A stretch of DNA of 23,235 nt from Ruminococcus sp. UBA7158. Lineage in GTDB: Bacteria > Bacillota > Clostridia > Oscillospirales > Ruminococcaceae. Under the pieces are notes generated by a model, which saw only the letters and a program-made list of their open reading frames with translations, made no database searches and was not told the origin of the DNA. Below are positions 7,232 to 13,745 of this stretch, piece after piece. The DNA lies in NCBI GenBank assembly GCA_002491605.1, contig DKWG01000042.1, positions 1 to 23,235 of the forward strand, given 5' to 3'. The position numbers and the translations under genes are program-made. How positions within the stretch are numbered: the first letter of the stretch is position 1; every line of letters starts with the position of its first letter.

Positions 7232-7242
7232 AGTACAGATTA

Positions 7243-7271
7243 AGAATATCATCACATTTTGGCGTTGTCAA
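7243..7271 (-). promoter_or_regulatory. Strong sigma-A promoter of pfkA
   Basis: Read leftward: consensus TTGACA at 7271-7266, a 17-bp spacer, then TATTCT at 7248-7243. The leader to the pfkA start codon is about 100 nt. Confidence 0.82.
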
Positions 7272-7332
7272 TGCGAAATACACAACAAAAATAATTGTCA
7301 GTTCAGCTTAATATATGGTCAATATTAACGCA

Positions 7333-7365
7333 AAATACCCTTGAAACAGAATTCCAAAGGTATTT
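7333..7365 (-). terminator. Possible terminator of the pseudokinase gene
   Basis: Read leftward, AAATACCTTTG pairs with CAAGGGTATTT over 11 bp with one U-G wobble, and an 11-nt loop. Only a weak T-run (ATTTTGCG) follows, and it lies 150 bp past the stop codon. Confidence 0.5.
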
Positions 7366-7515
7366 GCTTTAATATAATTATATTCAGTTTAATATTTCCG
7401 ATACATTTTTCGGGCAAAAAAACAGATAAATTCTATATTAATCCGCTTGCCGCCATTGCAGCTCTGCGACAATATTAAACATCAGAAATTCATACAGACT
7501 CTACACGCCGTTTGA

Positions 7516-9276
7516 CTATCCGGCAGCATCAACAAACGGAGAATAAACGGAAATGTCGACATAAAGGGTATTTCCTTCTTTGACGTTAATATCGCCGCCG
7601 ACCTCAGCGGAAGTCTCGGGACAATAAACGCCCATAACATAGCCTGTCAATTCGTTCGGAGTTTCAAGCTCTCTGAATTCATATTTAATATTCAGCTCGT
7701 CTAAAACAGCGATATATTCCTCCTTGGTCATACGCATTCCGAACTCTGTGATAAAGTCAGGGATAGTAACAACCGCCAAGCCCTGGCTTACAAACAGCTT
7801 GACGTGCTGAACGGGATAGAGGTCTGTTCCCTCCGGAGTGTCCTGATCGAAAATATATCCGCTCTCATATTCATCGGAATATTCATATATGGCTTCGAAC
7901 TCAAGTCTGCCCTTCCATGTGTCGCTCTCGGCAACCGATGAATACTTCTTTCCAACAAGCCCGGGCATGACAAACATCGTGCCTTCCTTCTTAGGCTCGG
8001 TTGTGACCGGCGGAGAAGGGGGAACAGTTACCTCGGTTGTAGCCTGAGGAGTGTCGGGTGTGGTAACATTATCCTGCGGCAAGGTGACAGCAGGGTTATT
8101 CGGCACAATCGGGTCGGTCGTGTTATCACTCGGAAGCAGCATCATAACAAGTGCAAAGAATGCAGCAACAACAATGCCGATAAGCAAAACAGTGCCCATA
8201 ATCATGAATACATTTGAGTGCCGCTTATTCTTCGACGAACTGCTCCTGCGCTTTGCCTGAGAGCCTGTGGAAATCGGTATTGTCTGAGTTGCCCCCATGG
8301 GAAGCTTTGTCATATATTCGGGCTGGTCAAAAAGCTTTGTAACCATGTCCGTAACTGTCTTAATCCTCTGCTCGCAGGAAAGCCTCATCGCCTGCATTAT
8401 GACCTTTGAGACGTTTGCAGGAACGTGCGGATTGATCTTAACCGGCTCTAAAAGCGAATCCTGTCCTATTCTTGCCATAGCCTCGGTAGGCATACAGCCG
8501 GTAAGTAGTCTGTACATGACCGCAGCAACCGCATAGACATCCGTCCATGTTCCCTCCCACTCGCTCGCAGCGTACTGTTCAGGCGCAGAATAGCCTGTAT
8601 AAAGCTCGGGAGCCAGGTCGGTATTGACGGTTCTGACCGCAGGAATTGAAAAGCCTGTGAGCTTAAGCTCGCCTCGGTCGGTCACCAAGATATTTTCAAG
8701 GCTGATACCCCTGTGTAAAATACCGGCGTTATGTATGCAGCCCAAGGTAGTGAAAAGCGGTGGGAAGAGCTTTTTAACCTGTTCCCAAGTAAGCTCTCCT
8801 GCCTGATTCTGCAAATACTGCTTTAATGTTATGCACTCAAAATACGGGAGTACGGCGTATGCGGTATTATTAGCTGAAAACATATCGCTCGGCGCAACAA
8901 TATGAGACATTGTTCTCAGGCGCATCAAAGCTTTATTCAGCTCAATAAACTCGGACATATAGTTTTTATATTGAACTATCGAATTTTGCAGCGGTAAAAC
9001 CGAAAGCCCGTCGTCCGCTCTTTGACATATGGCATCGGGCATATATTCCTTTATAAGCACCTTTGTCGATTCCGTAATGTCATAGCCCATATAAACAGCA
9101 GACTCGCCGTTGCAGCTAATGAGTCTGCCGACGATATATCTTGAATCCAAAACAGTCTTTGGCTGCATATACATCGAAGGGTTCAGAGCGCTGTCACTGT
9201 ATCCGCAGTAAGGACATATCCCCAGCTCATCCAAAGGCTCCATACAGCCCATACAAAGCATTCTATGCTCGCTCAT
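7516..9276 (-). CDS. Membrane-anchored zinc-ribbon pseudokinase with PASTA-like extracellular domains
   Basis: 586 residues. Order: a zinc ribbon (Cys8, Cys11, Cys21, Cys24); a Ser/Thr kinase fold, about residues 45-320; a basic/serine linker; one membrane helix (356-382); a Thr/Pro-rich stalk; two PASTA-like repeats (about 425-586). The kinase fold keeps the ATP lysine (Lys76 in VLIKEY), HR-G-ISLEN with Asn195, APEQY and DVYAVAAVMYRLLTG. However, the catalytic HRD Asp is Gly190 and the DFG Asp is Thr207 (TGF). Active PASTA kinases such as PrkC/PknB need both, so catalysis is unlikely and a scaffold or sensing role bound to cell wall muropeptides is more plausible (inference). Start ATG at 9276, with GAAAGGA about 12 nt upstream, longer than usual; an in-frame TTG at 9297 overlaps that site. 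Promoter at 9491-9519, with a long structured leader. Confidence 0.87.
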   Translation of the reverse strand: MSEHRMLCMGCMEPLDELGICPYCGYSDSALNPSMYMQPKTVLDSRYIVGRLISCNGESAVYMGYDITESTKVLIKEYMPDAICQRADDGLSVLPLQNSIVQYKNYMSEFIELNKALMRLRTMSHIVAPSDMFSANNTAYAVLPYFECITLKQYLQNQAGELTWEQVKKLFPPLFTTLGCIHNAGILHRGISLENILVTDRGELKLTGFSIPAVRTVNTDLAPELYTGYSAPEQYAASEWEGTWTDVYAVAAVMYRLLTGCMPTEAMARIGQDSLLEPVKINPHVPANVSKVIMQAMRLSCEQRIKTVTDMVTKLFDQPEYMTKLPMGATQTIPISTGSQAKRRSSSSKNKRHSNVFMIMGTVLLIGIVVAAFFALVMMLLPSDNTTDPIVPNNPAVTLPQDNVTTPDTPQATTEVTVPPSPPVTTEPKKEGTMFVMPGLVGKKYSSVAESDTWKGRLEFEAIYEYSDEYESGYIFDQDTPEGTDLYPVQHVKLFVSQGLAVVTIPDFITEFGMRMTKEEYIAVLDELNIKYEFRELETPNELTGYVMGVYCPETSAEVGGDINVKEGNTLYVDISVYSPFVDAAG

Positions 9277-9312
9277 CCAAAGAATCTTTCCTTTCAAAAT
9301 TCAAACTTAAAA

Positions 9313-9346
9313 ATGAATCGCTGCTTAATACGCTCAGCGGATTCAT
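9313..9346 (-). repeat. Leader hairpin before the pseudokinase start
   Basis: ATGAATC-GCTG pairs with CAGC-G-GATTCAT: 11 base pairs with one bulged G and an 11-nt loop. It ends about 20 nt before the ribosome binding site in the leftward transcript. Confidence 0.6.
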
Positions 9347-9490
9347 CAGAATTATTTGATTTACTCGGCAACGCATTTCGTCACCTTGATCGGTTGCCTG
9401 TCAAATGCGCTGCAATCGTCGCTTAAAGCTCATATTTTCTGCGGCAACACTGTATAGTTCTCCGATAATAATCAATATACTATCGTAATC

Positions 9491-9519
9491 ATTTTAGCAA
9501 TGAAATGTGAAAATGTCAA
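9491..9519 (-). promoter_or_regulatory. Strong sigma-A promoter of the pseudokinase gene
   Basis: Read leftward: consensus TTGACA at 9519-9514, 17-bp spacer, TAAAAT at 9496-9491. This predicts a leader of about 210 nt before the start codon at 9276. Confidence 0.8.
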
Positions 9520-9545
9520 TGTAATTTCTCAAACTGTCACTTCGC

Positions 9546-9562
9546 TGTAACCAAGTTGTAAC
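9546..9562. promoter_or_regulatory. TGTAAC direct repeats, possible response regulator box
   Basis: Two identical TGTAAC hexamers separated by 5 bp (11-bp period, one helix turn), ending 27 bp upstream of the -35 of the leftward promoter. Direct repeats with this period are typical of OmpR/PhoB-type regulator sites. The assignment is inference; no regulator gene is nearby. Confidence 0.4.
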
Positions 9563-9609
9563 TATTTTATGACAAATTGTATTGCAGCGGCGCACATCAT
9601 AAACACTAT

Positions 9610-9655
9610 GCTCAAAACGCTGATTTCAGTGTTTTCGCAAATCAGCATTTCGAGC
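9610..9655. repeat. 46-bp interrupted palindrome between divergent promoters
   Basis: Outer arms GCTC/GAGC, a 5-nt internal loop on each side, inner perfect arms GCTGATTT/AAATCAGC, and a 12-nt centre. No T-run follows on either strand, so a terminator is unlikely. It lies between the two divergent promoters. Confidence 0.6.
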
Positions 9656-9688
9656 AGACGGTATTTAAGGCAAATTCGGTTTTTATGC

Positions 9689-9717
9689 TTGCCAATATGC
9701 CGTCAATGATATATAAT
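9689..9717 (+). promoter_or_regulatory. Promoter for cardiolipin synthase
   Basis: TTGCCA at 9689-9694, 17-bp spacer, perfect TATAAT at 9712-9717. The leader to the start codon is about 155 nt. A TTGACA at 9775-9780 has no -10 at a suitable distance. Confidence 0.7.
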
Positions 9718-9880
9718 GAGAAGTAATAACAAAAAATAATCGAAGGCTGTACAAAAAAGATGAAATGATGCACATTGACAGGCATTTGTTTGCGTGTCAC
9801 GGCGTCATTTTAAGATTACATAGGCTGTAAAGTATGAAATCGGCATTTGTTCCGAATTTCAAAAATCGGAGGTGTATCAT

Positions 9881-11407
9881 TTGAAAAAATTAATAAAATT
9901 TCTTCAATCGAAAATGTTCATAACAATACTGCTCGTATTAGTTCAGCTCACTGTTCTGATACTGTTCACGCTGACGCTTGCAAGCAAGTTCATGTGGTAC
10001 TATATTGCAACCACAATTATATCCGTGCTATGCATACTTGACATCTCAAGCGAAAACATGAATCCGTCTTTTAAAGTGACATGGATAATAACAGTTTTGA
10101 TATTCCCCATATTCGGCGCACCGCTGTACATTATTTTCGCCAAGTCCAAGCAAAGTCATCGCATAGGTAAGCGTTTTAAAAACTATCGTCTAATGATGCG
10201 AAACACCATGACAAACCAGTGCGACGGCATATCCGAAATTGAAGCAGACGACCCTGCCACGGCACGTCAGATGAGATACATTCAAAAGACGGCATATGCC
10301 CCTGTATATCAAAACACCTGCACAAAATACTTCCCCTCCGGTGAGGAATACTACGACAGGGTCATGAAGGAGATTAAAAAAGCCGAAAAATTCATCTTTA
10401 TTGAGTACTTCATCATTGAGCAGGGCAAAATGTTCGACTCAATACTTGATATACTCAAGGAAAAGATTACAGAGGGCGTTGAGGTCAGACTCATGTATGA
10501 CGACTTCGGCACACTGCAAAAGCTGCCCAAGGGCTACGACAAGTACCTTGAATCCTTAGGAATAGGCGTCAGCGTTTTCAACCGTGTCCGCCCTTCTTTG
10601 GACACGTTTTTAAACTACCGTGATCACCGAAAGATTTTGGTTATCGACGGCTGCACAGCATTTACCGGCGGAATTAATCTTGCTGATGAGTATATCAACG
10701 AGGTAGAGCGCTTCGGTCACTGGAAAGACGTCGGCATAATGATAAAGGGCGAAGCGGTAACAAAGATGACAGAAACATTTTTGCAGCTCTGGCATTTTTC
10801 AAAGGGTGAAGCGATAATTGACTACACCGAGTATTCATGCGACGTAAAATGTGAGTCCGACGGTTACATTCAGCCCTTTGCAGACGGTCCGTCAACCGAC
10901 GATTTAACCTGCGAGCTTTGCTACATGGGTCTTATAAACAGTGCGACAAAGAATTTGTATGTTACTACTCCGTATTTAATTCTTGACAATGAAATGACTA
11001 CCGCTCTTACCCACGCCGCGGCCGGCGGAGTAGACGTCAGAATAATCACTCCGCATATTCCTGATAAAAAGATGGTTATGGCGGTAACCCGTTCAAACTA
11101 CCGTGCCCTTTTGAATGCAGGAGTCAGAATATTTGAGTACACACCCGGCTTTATCCACGCCAAATCCGTCACGGCAGACGGAAAGGTATGTGTAGTCGGA
11201 ACCGCTAATTTCGACTTCAGAAGCTTTTATCTTCACTTTGAAAACTGCATACTTGCATATAAGTCAAGCTGTGTTAAGGATGTAGAAACCGACTTTTTGG
11301 AGACCCAAAAGCTCAGTCAGGAGATTACAATTGAGCAGCTCAATAAAAAGGGTCCTCTTTACAGGCTTTTGCAGTCCATATTAAAGGTATTCTCACCCCT
11401 TATGTAA
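9881..11407 (+). CDS. cls: Cardiolipin synthase (phospholipase D superfamily)
   Basis: Condenses two phosphatidylglycerol molecules into cardiolipin plus glycerol at the membrane. The 508-residue protein has the family layout: two N-terminal membrane helices (about residues 10-30 and 34-52, with a third hydrophobic stretch near 63-83), then two phospholipase D domains. The HKD motifs are complete: HRKILVIDGCTAFTGGINLA (His about 247) and HAKSVTADGKVCVVGTANFD (His about 425). The start is probably TTG at 9881, with GGAGGTG about 6 nt upstream; a GTG three codons earlier overlaps that site. A short imperfect hairpin precedes the site. Length and motif spacing agree with ClsA-type enzymes. It is divergent from the pseudokinase gene and has its own promoter and terminator. 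Confidence 0.94.
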   Translation: MKKLIKFLQSKMFITILLVLVQLTVLILFTLTLASKFMWYYIATTIISVLCILDISSENMNPSFKVTWIITVLIFPIFGAPLYIIFAKSKQSHRIGKRFKNYRLMMRNTMTNQCDGISEIEADDPATARQMRYIQKTAYAPVYQNTCTKYFPSGEEYYDRVMKEIKKAEKFIFIEYFIIEQGKMFDSILDILKEKITEGVEVRLMYDDFGTLQKLPKGYDKYLESLGIGVSVFNRVRPSLDTFLNYRDHRKILVIDGCTAFTGGINLADEYINEVERFGHWKDVGIMIKGEAVTKMTETFLQLWHFSKGEAIIDYTEYSCDVKCESDGYIQPFADGPSTDDLTCELCYMGLINSATKNLYVTTPYLILDNEMTTALTHAAAGGVDVRIITPHIPDKKMVMAVTRSNYRALLNAGVRIFEYTPGFIHAKSVTADGKVCVVGTANFDFRSFYLHFENCILAYKSSCVKDVETDFLETQKLSQEITIEQLNKKGPLYRLLQSILKVFSPLM

Positions 11408-11430
11408 AGAAGCATTGATAAATCTCGCCT

Positions 11431-11459
11431 AAAAAAGCCGACAGTTGTCGGCTTTTTTT
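11431..11459 (+). terminator. Rho-independent terminator of cls
   Basis: AAAAAAGCCGAC pairs perfectly with GTCGGCTTTTTT around an AGTT loop, followed by a T-run. It begins 23 bp after the cls stop codon. Confidence 0.92.
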
Positions 11460-11474
11460 GTGCCAATATCCGTC

Positions 11475-11506
11475 TTGACTTTAGCACGCTAACATGATAG
11501 TATAGT
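11475..11506 (+). promoter_or_regulatory. Promoter of yerC with an overlapping operator palindrome
   Basis: TTGACT at 11475-11480 is followed at once by a 12-bp palindrome TTAGC-AC-GCTAA (11481-11492). The -10 is TAGTAT at 11498-11503 with a 17-bp spacer, or the better TATAGT at 11501-11506 with a 20-bp spacer. A repressor bound in the spacer would block the polymerase. Since the next gene encodes a TrpR-family protein, autoregulation is the simplest reading (inference). Confidence 0.6.
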
Positions 11507-11578
11507 ATAACAGTAACGCAATAATGCTTTCAACTGATATTTTATCTCAACCATGCCGAGAAAGGAACGGTTGCAAAT

Positions 11579-11863
11579 ATGCCTAATTTATTTGATGAAA
11601 ACGCAAAGGAATTGTTCAGCGCCATACTCACATTAGAAACCATTGAAGATTGCGAAAGATTTTTCACCGATTTATTCACGGTTAAAGAAATCAAAGAAAT
11701 CTCGCAAAGATTTGAAGTTGCCGAGCTTTTGTACAAGGGCACTGTATATGCGGATATTGCGGAAAAAACAGGTGCAAGTACAACAACTATAAGCCGCGTC
11801 AACCGTGCGCTCAATTACGGTGAGGACGGTTATAAAACAGTTCTGAAGCGTCTTGAAAAATAG
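11579..11863 (+). CDS. yerC: TrpR-family regulator YerC/YecD
   Basis: A 94-residue all-helical DNA-binding protein of the TrpR-like YerC/YecD family. Family marks: ELFSAILTLETIEDCERFFTDL, TVKEIKEISQRFEVAELL, and the helix-turn-helix YADIAEKTGASTTTISRVNRAL near residues 59-80, where TTTISRVNR resembles the TrpR recognition helix. It has GAAAGGA before the ATG. The family is frequently found beside histidine genes in Firmicutes, and comparative studies have proposed a histidine-regulator role (HisR), which fits the his cluster starting 128 bp downstream. No terminator separates them, so yerC may be the first gene of the his transcript. Direct proof of ligand and targets is not in the sequence. 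Confidence 0.9.
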   Translation: MPNLFDENAKELFSAILTLETIEDCERFFTDLFTVKEIKEISQRFEVAELLYKGTVYADIAEKTGASTTTISRVNRALNYGEDGYKTVLKRLEK

Positions 11864-11936
11864 CAATTGACGCTTTGCCTTAATGATTATAAGAGCCTTG
11901 ATCGGGACGAAAAGCCTAAAGACTCTGCAAAGCTAT
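11860..11936 (+). repeat. Potential long imperfect hairpin between yerC and hisZ
   Basis: Nested arms ATAGC/GCTAT (11860-11864 with 11932-11936), TTTGC/GCAAA (11874-11878 with 11927-11931) and AGAG/CTCT (11892-11895 with 11923-11926) could form one long bulged stem beginning at the yerC stop codon. No T-run follows. A T-box is not recognisable in this 128-bp gap. Confidence 0.35.
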
Positions 11937-11991
11937 AAATATTAATCAGCAGTTCTTATGACCTTGCAAAAAGAAAGGATTGGTCACAATA

Positions 11992-13071
11992 ATGCTCAAA
12001 AACAGCGAAATAGCGATTTTAAAGCTGCGCTCGCTTTATGAAAGCCGTGGATATACTCACTTCAAGATGAGCAAATTTGAGGAATATGATATATACGCCG
12101 CAAACAAGGACTTTTTAGGCGGTGAAAGCATCGTAACCTTTACCGATGCAAACGGCAGGCTCATGGCATTAAAGCCGGACGTTACAATGTCCATAATCAA
12201 AAACACCAAGGACGGCGACGGTCTTACCGAGAAGCTCTACTATAACGAAAACGTATACAGAGTTTCAAAGGGCTATTTGGGACTTCGTGAGATAATGCAG
12301 TCCGGGCTTGAGTGCATCGGAGACATCGACCTTTATAACACCTGCGAGGTTATATCGCTCGCCGCAAAAAGCCTTTGCATCTTTGAAAGAGAATGTATTT
12401 TGGATATATCCCACATGGGAATAGTTTCTTATTTGATCGACGAGCTTTCCGTTCCCGACGACATCAAAAAGCAGCTTATAAAATGTATAGCCGAGAAAAA
12501 CGTTCACGGCATACGCTCAATTCTATCAGAAAACGGCAGCAAGGACGAAACCTTAGTTGAGCTTGTAAGCCTTGAAGGAAACGCTGAGGAGTCGTTTGAG
12601 GAGCTGAAAAAAATATGCGGGGCGAGACCCCTGCATCAGGCTCTTTCCGAGCTTGAAAGTGTAATTAAGATTTTAACGGCAGGCGAAAGTCTTGCTAAGA
12701 TTCGCCTTGATTTTTCCGTTGTTCAGGATATGTCTTACTATAACGGAATCGTATTTCAGGGCTTTATAAACGGCATTCCGGAAAAGGTTTTAAGCGGAGG
12801 ACGGTACGACCTTTTAATGAAGCGCATCGGCAAATCAAAAAGCGCAATAGGCTTCGGAGTCAACGTTGACCTTCTTGAGGACATCTTTGAATGCAGCAGT
12901 GAATTTGATGCAGACATTGCTCTTATGTATTCCGACAGCGACGATACCGCAAAGGTATTTAAGCTGGCTGACGAGCTGTCAAACGGCGAAAAGAGCGTAA
13001 GGGTGACAAAAAAGCTGCCTCAAAGGGCTAAATACAAGCAGGTAATCAAGTTTTGCGAGCACAATCAGTGA
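11992..13071 (+). CDS. hisZ: ATP phosphoribosyltransferase regulatory subunit HisZ
   Basis: A class II aminoacyl-tRNA synthetase-like protein without tRNA charging role. It forms a hetero-octamer with short-form HisG and is needed for the first step of histidine synthesis and its feedback control. The 359-residue product has VTFTDANGRLMALKPDVTMSI split around motif 2 (KLYYNENVYRVS), then REIMQSGLECIGDIDLYNTCEVI, and motif 3-like GGRYDLLMKRIGKSKSAIGFGVNVDLL near residues 270-296. The C-terminal domain is short compared with full histidyl-tRNA synthetases, as expected for HisZ. The ATG at 11992 lies about 12 nt after AAGAAAGGA; an upstream in-frame TTG directly abuts that site. The neighbouring short hisG confirms the assignment. 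Confidence 0.9.
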   Translation: MLKNSEIAILKLRSLYESRGYTHFKMSKFEEYDIYAANKDFLGGESIVTFTDANGRLMALKPDVTMSIIKNTKDGDGLTEKLYYNENVYRVSKGYLGLREIMQSGLECIGDIDLYNTCEVISLAAKSLCIFERECILDISHMGIVSYLIDELSVPDDIKKQLIKCIAEKNVHGIRSILSENGSKDETLVELVSLEGNAEESFEELKKICGARPLHQALSELESVIKILTAGESLAKIRLDFSVVQDMSYYNGIVFQGFINGIPEKVLSGGRYDLLMKRIGKSKSAIGFGVNVDLLEDIFECSSEFDADIALMYSDSDDTAKVFKLADELSNGEKSVRVTKKLPQRAKYKQVIKFCEHNQ

Positions 13072-13089
13072 AAGGAAAAGTTTACACAT

Positions 13090-13722
13090 ATGAATTCGCA
13101 GATAATAAACATAGCACTGCCCAAGGGACGGTTAGGCGAAAAGGTTCTGAAGATGTTTGAGGACTCCGGCTTTTCCTGCGAGGAAATCCACGAGCCGAAT
13201 ACAAGAAAGCTCATATTTAAAAACCCCGAAGCAGGAGTTTGCTACTTCTGGGTAAAGCCCTCGGACGTTGCTATATACGTTGAAAGAGGTGCTGCCGATA
13301 TAGGCGTTGCCGGCAAGGACATTTTGCTTGAATACTCGCCGGATGTCTATGAGCTTTTAGATTTAAACATCGGGAAGTGCCGTATGTGCGTAGCGGCAAA
13401 GAAGGATTTCCGAGACAGCCACGACAAAACTCTTAAGGTTGCAACAAAATTCCCTGCCATTGCAGGCGAATACTATCAGTCAAAATCCAGAAACATAGAC
13501 ATAATAAAGCTCAACGGTTCGATAGAGCTTGCTCCGATTTTAGGACTTTCTGACGTTATAGTCGACATAGTTGAAACCGGAACAACACTAAAAGAAAACA
13601 ACCTTGAGGTATATGAAACGATAGTTCCGATATCCGCAAGACTTATAGCGAACAAGGCGAGTACGAAATTCAAGCAAGAAAAAATCGCCGTGCTTGTTTC
13701 CGAAATTCAAAAAAGAATTTAG
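13090..13722 (+). CDS. hisG: ATP phosphoribosyltransferase, short form
   Basis: First enzyme of histidine biosynthesis: ATP + PRPP to phosphoribosyl-ATP. At 210 residues it is the short form that lacks the C-terminal regulatory domain and depends on HisZ, encoded 18 bp upstream. Motifs: IALPKGRLGEKVLKMFEDSG at the N-terminus, VERGAADIGVAGKDILLE, VATKFPAIAGEYYQSKSRNI, and the PRPP-binding loop DVIVDIVETGTTLKENNLEV near residues 156-175. An AAAGGAAAAG site precedes the ATG by a rather long spacer (about 11-13 nt). Confidence 0.96.
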   Translation: MNSQIINIALPKGRLGEKVLKMFEDSGFSCEEIHEPNTRKLIFKNPEAGVCYFWVKPSDVAIYVERGAADIGVAGKDILLEYSPDVYELLDLNIGKCRMCVAAKKDFRDSHDKTLKVATKFPAIAGEYYQSKSRNIDIIKLNGSIELAPILGLSDVIVDIVETGTTLKENNLEVYETIVPISARLIANKASTKFKQEKIAVLVSEIQKRI

Positions 13723-13745
13723 TTTTTGTGAAAGGACACATATAA

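Larger units (their letters stand above)
7134..7515 (-). other. AT-rich intergenic region upstream of pfkA
   Basis: No gene is visible. It contains the pfkA leader inverted repeat (7209-7231), the pfkA promoter (7243-7271), a likely terminator for the upstream pseudokinase gene (7333-7365), and several AATATTAA/TTAATATT-like elements between 7305 and 7480. Confidence 0.75.
9277..9880. other. Divergent 604-bp regulatory region between pseudokinase and cardiolipin synthase genes
   Basis: No gene larger than about 20 codons with a ribosome binding site is visible. Contents from left to right: leader hairpin (9313-9346), interleaved leader helices (about 9367-9409), leftward promoter (9491-9519), TGTAAC direct repeats (9546-9562), a 46-bp interrupted palindrome (9610-9655), rightward promoter (9689-9717), and a small hairpin just before the cls ribosome binding site (about 9836-9861). 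Confidence 0.75.

Noticed and set aside
9775..9797. TTGACA as the cls -35
   Set aside because: No -10-like hexamer occurs 16-18 bp downstream, while TTGCCA-17-TATAAT at 9689-9717 is better.
10610..10895. Minus-strand open frames inside cls, and similar antisense frames inside his genes and pfkA
   Set aside because: They are shadows of well-supported genes, without ribosome binding sites or family-like sequence.
11864..11991. Histidine T-box or leader peptide before hisZ
   Set aside because: The gap is too short for a T-box, no specifier loop or T-box sequence is visible, and no run of His codons follows a start.
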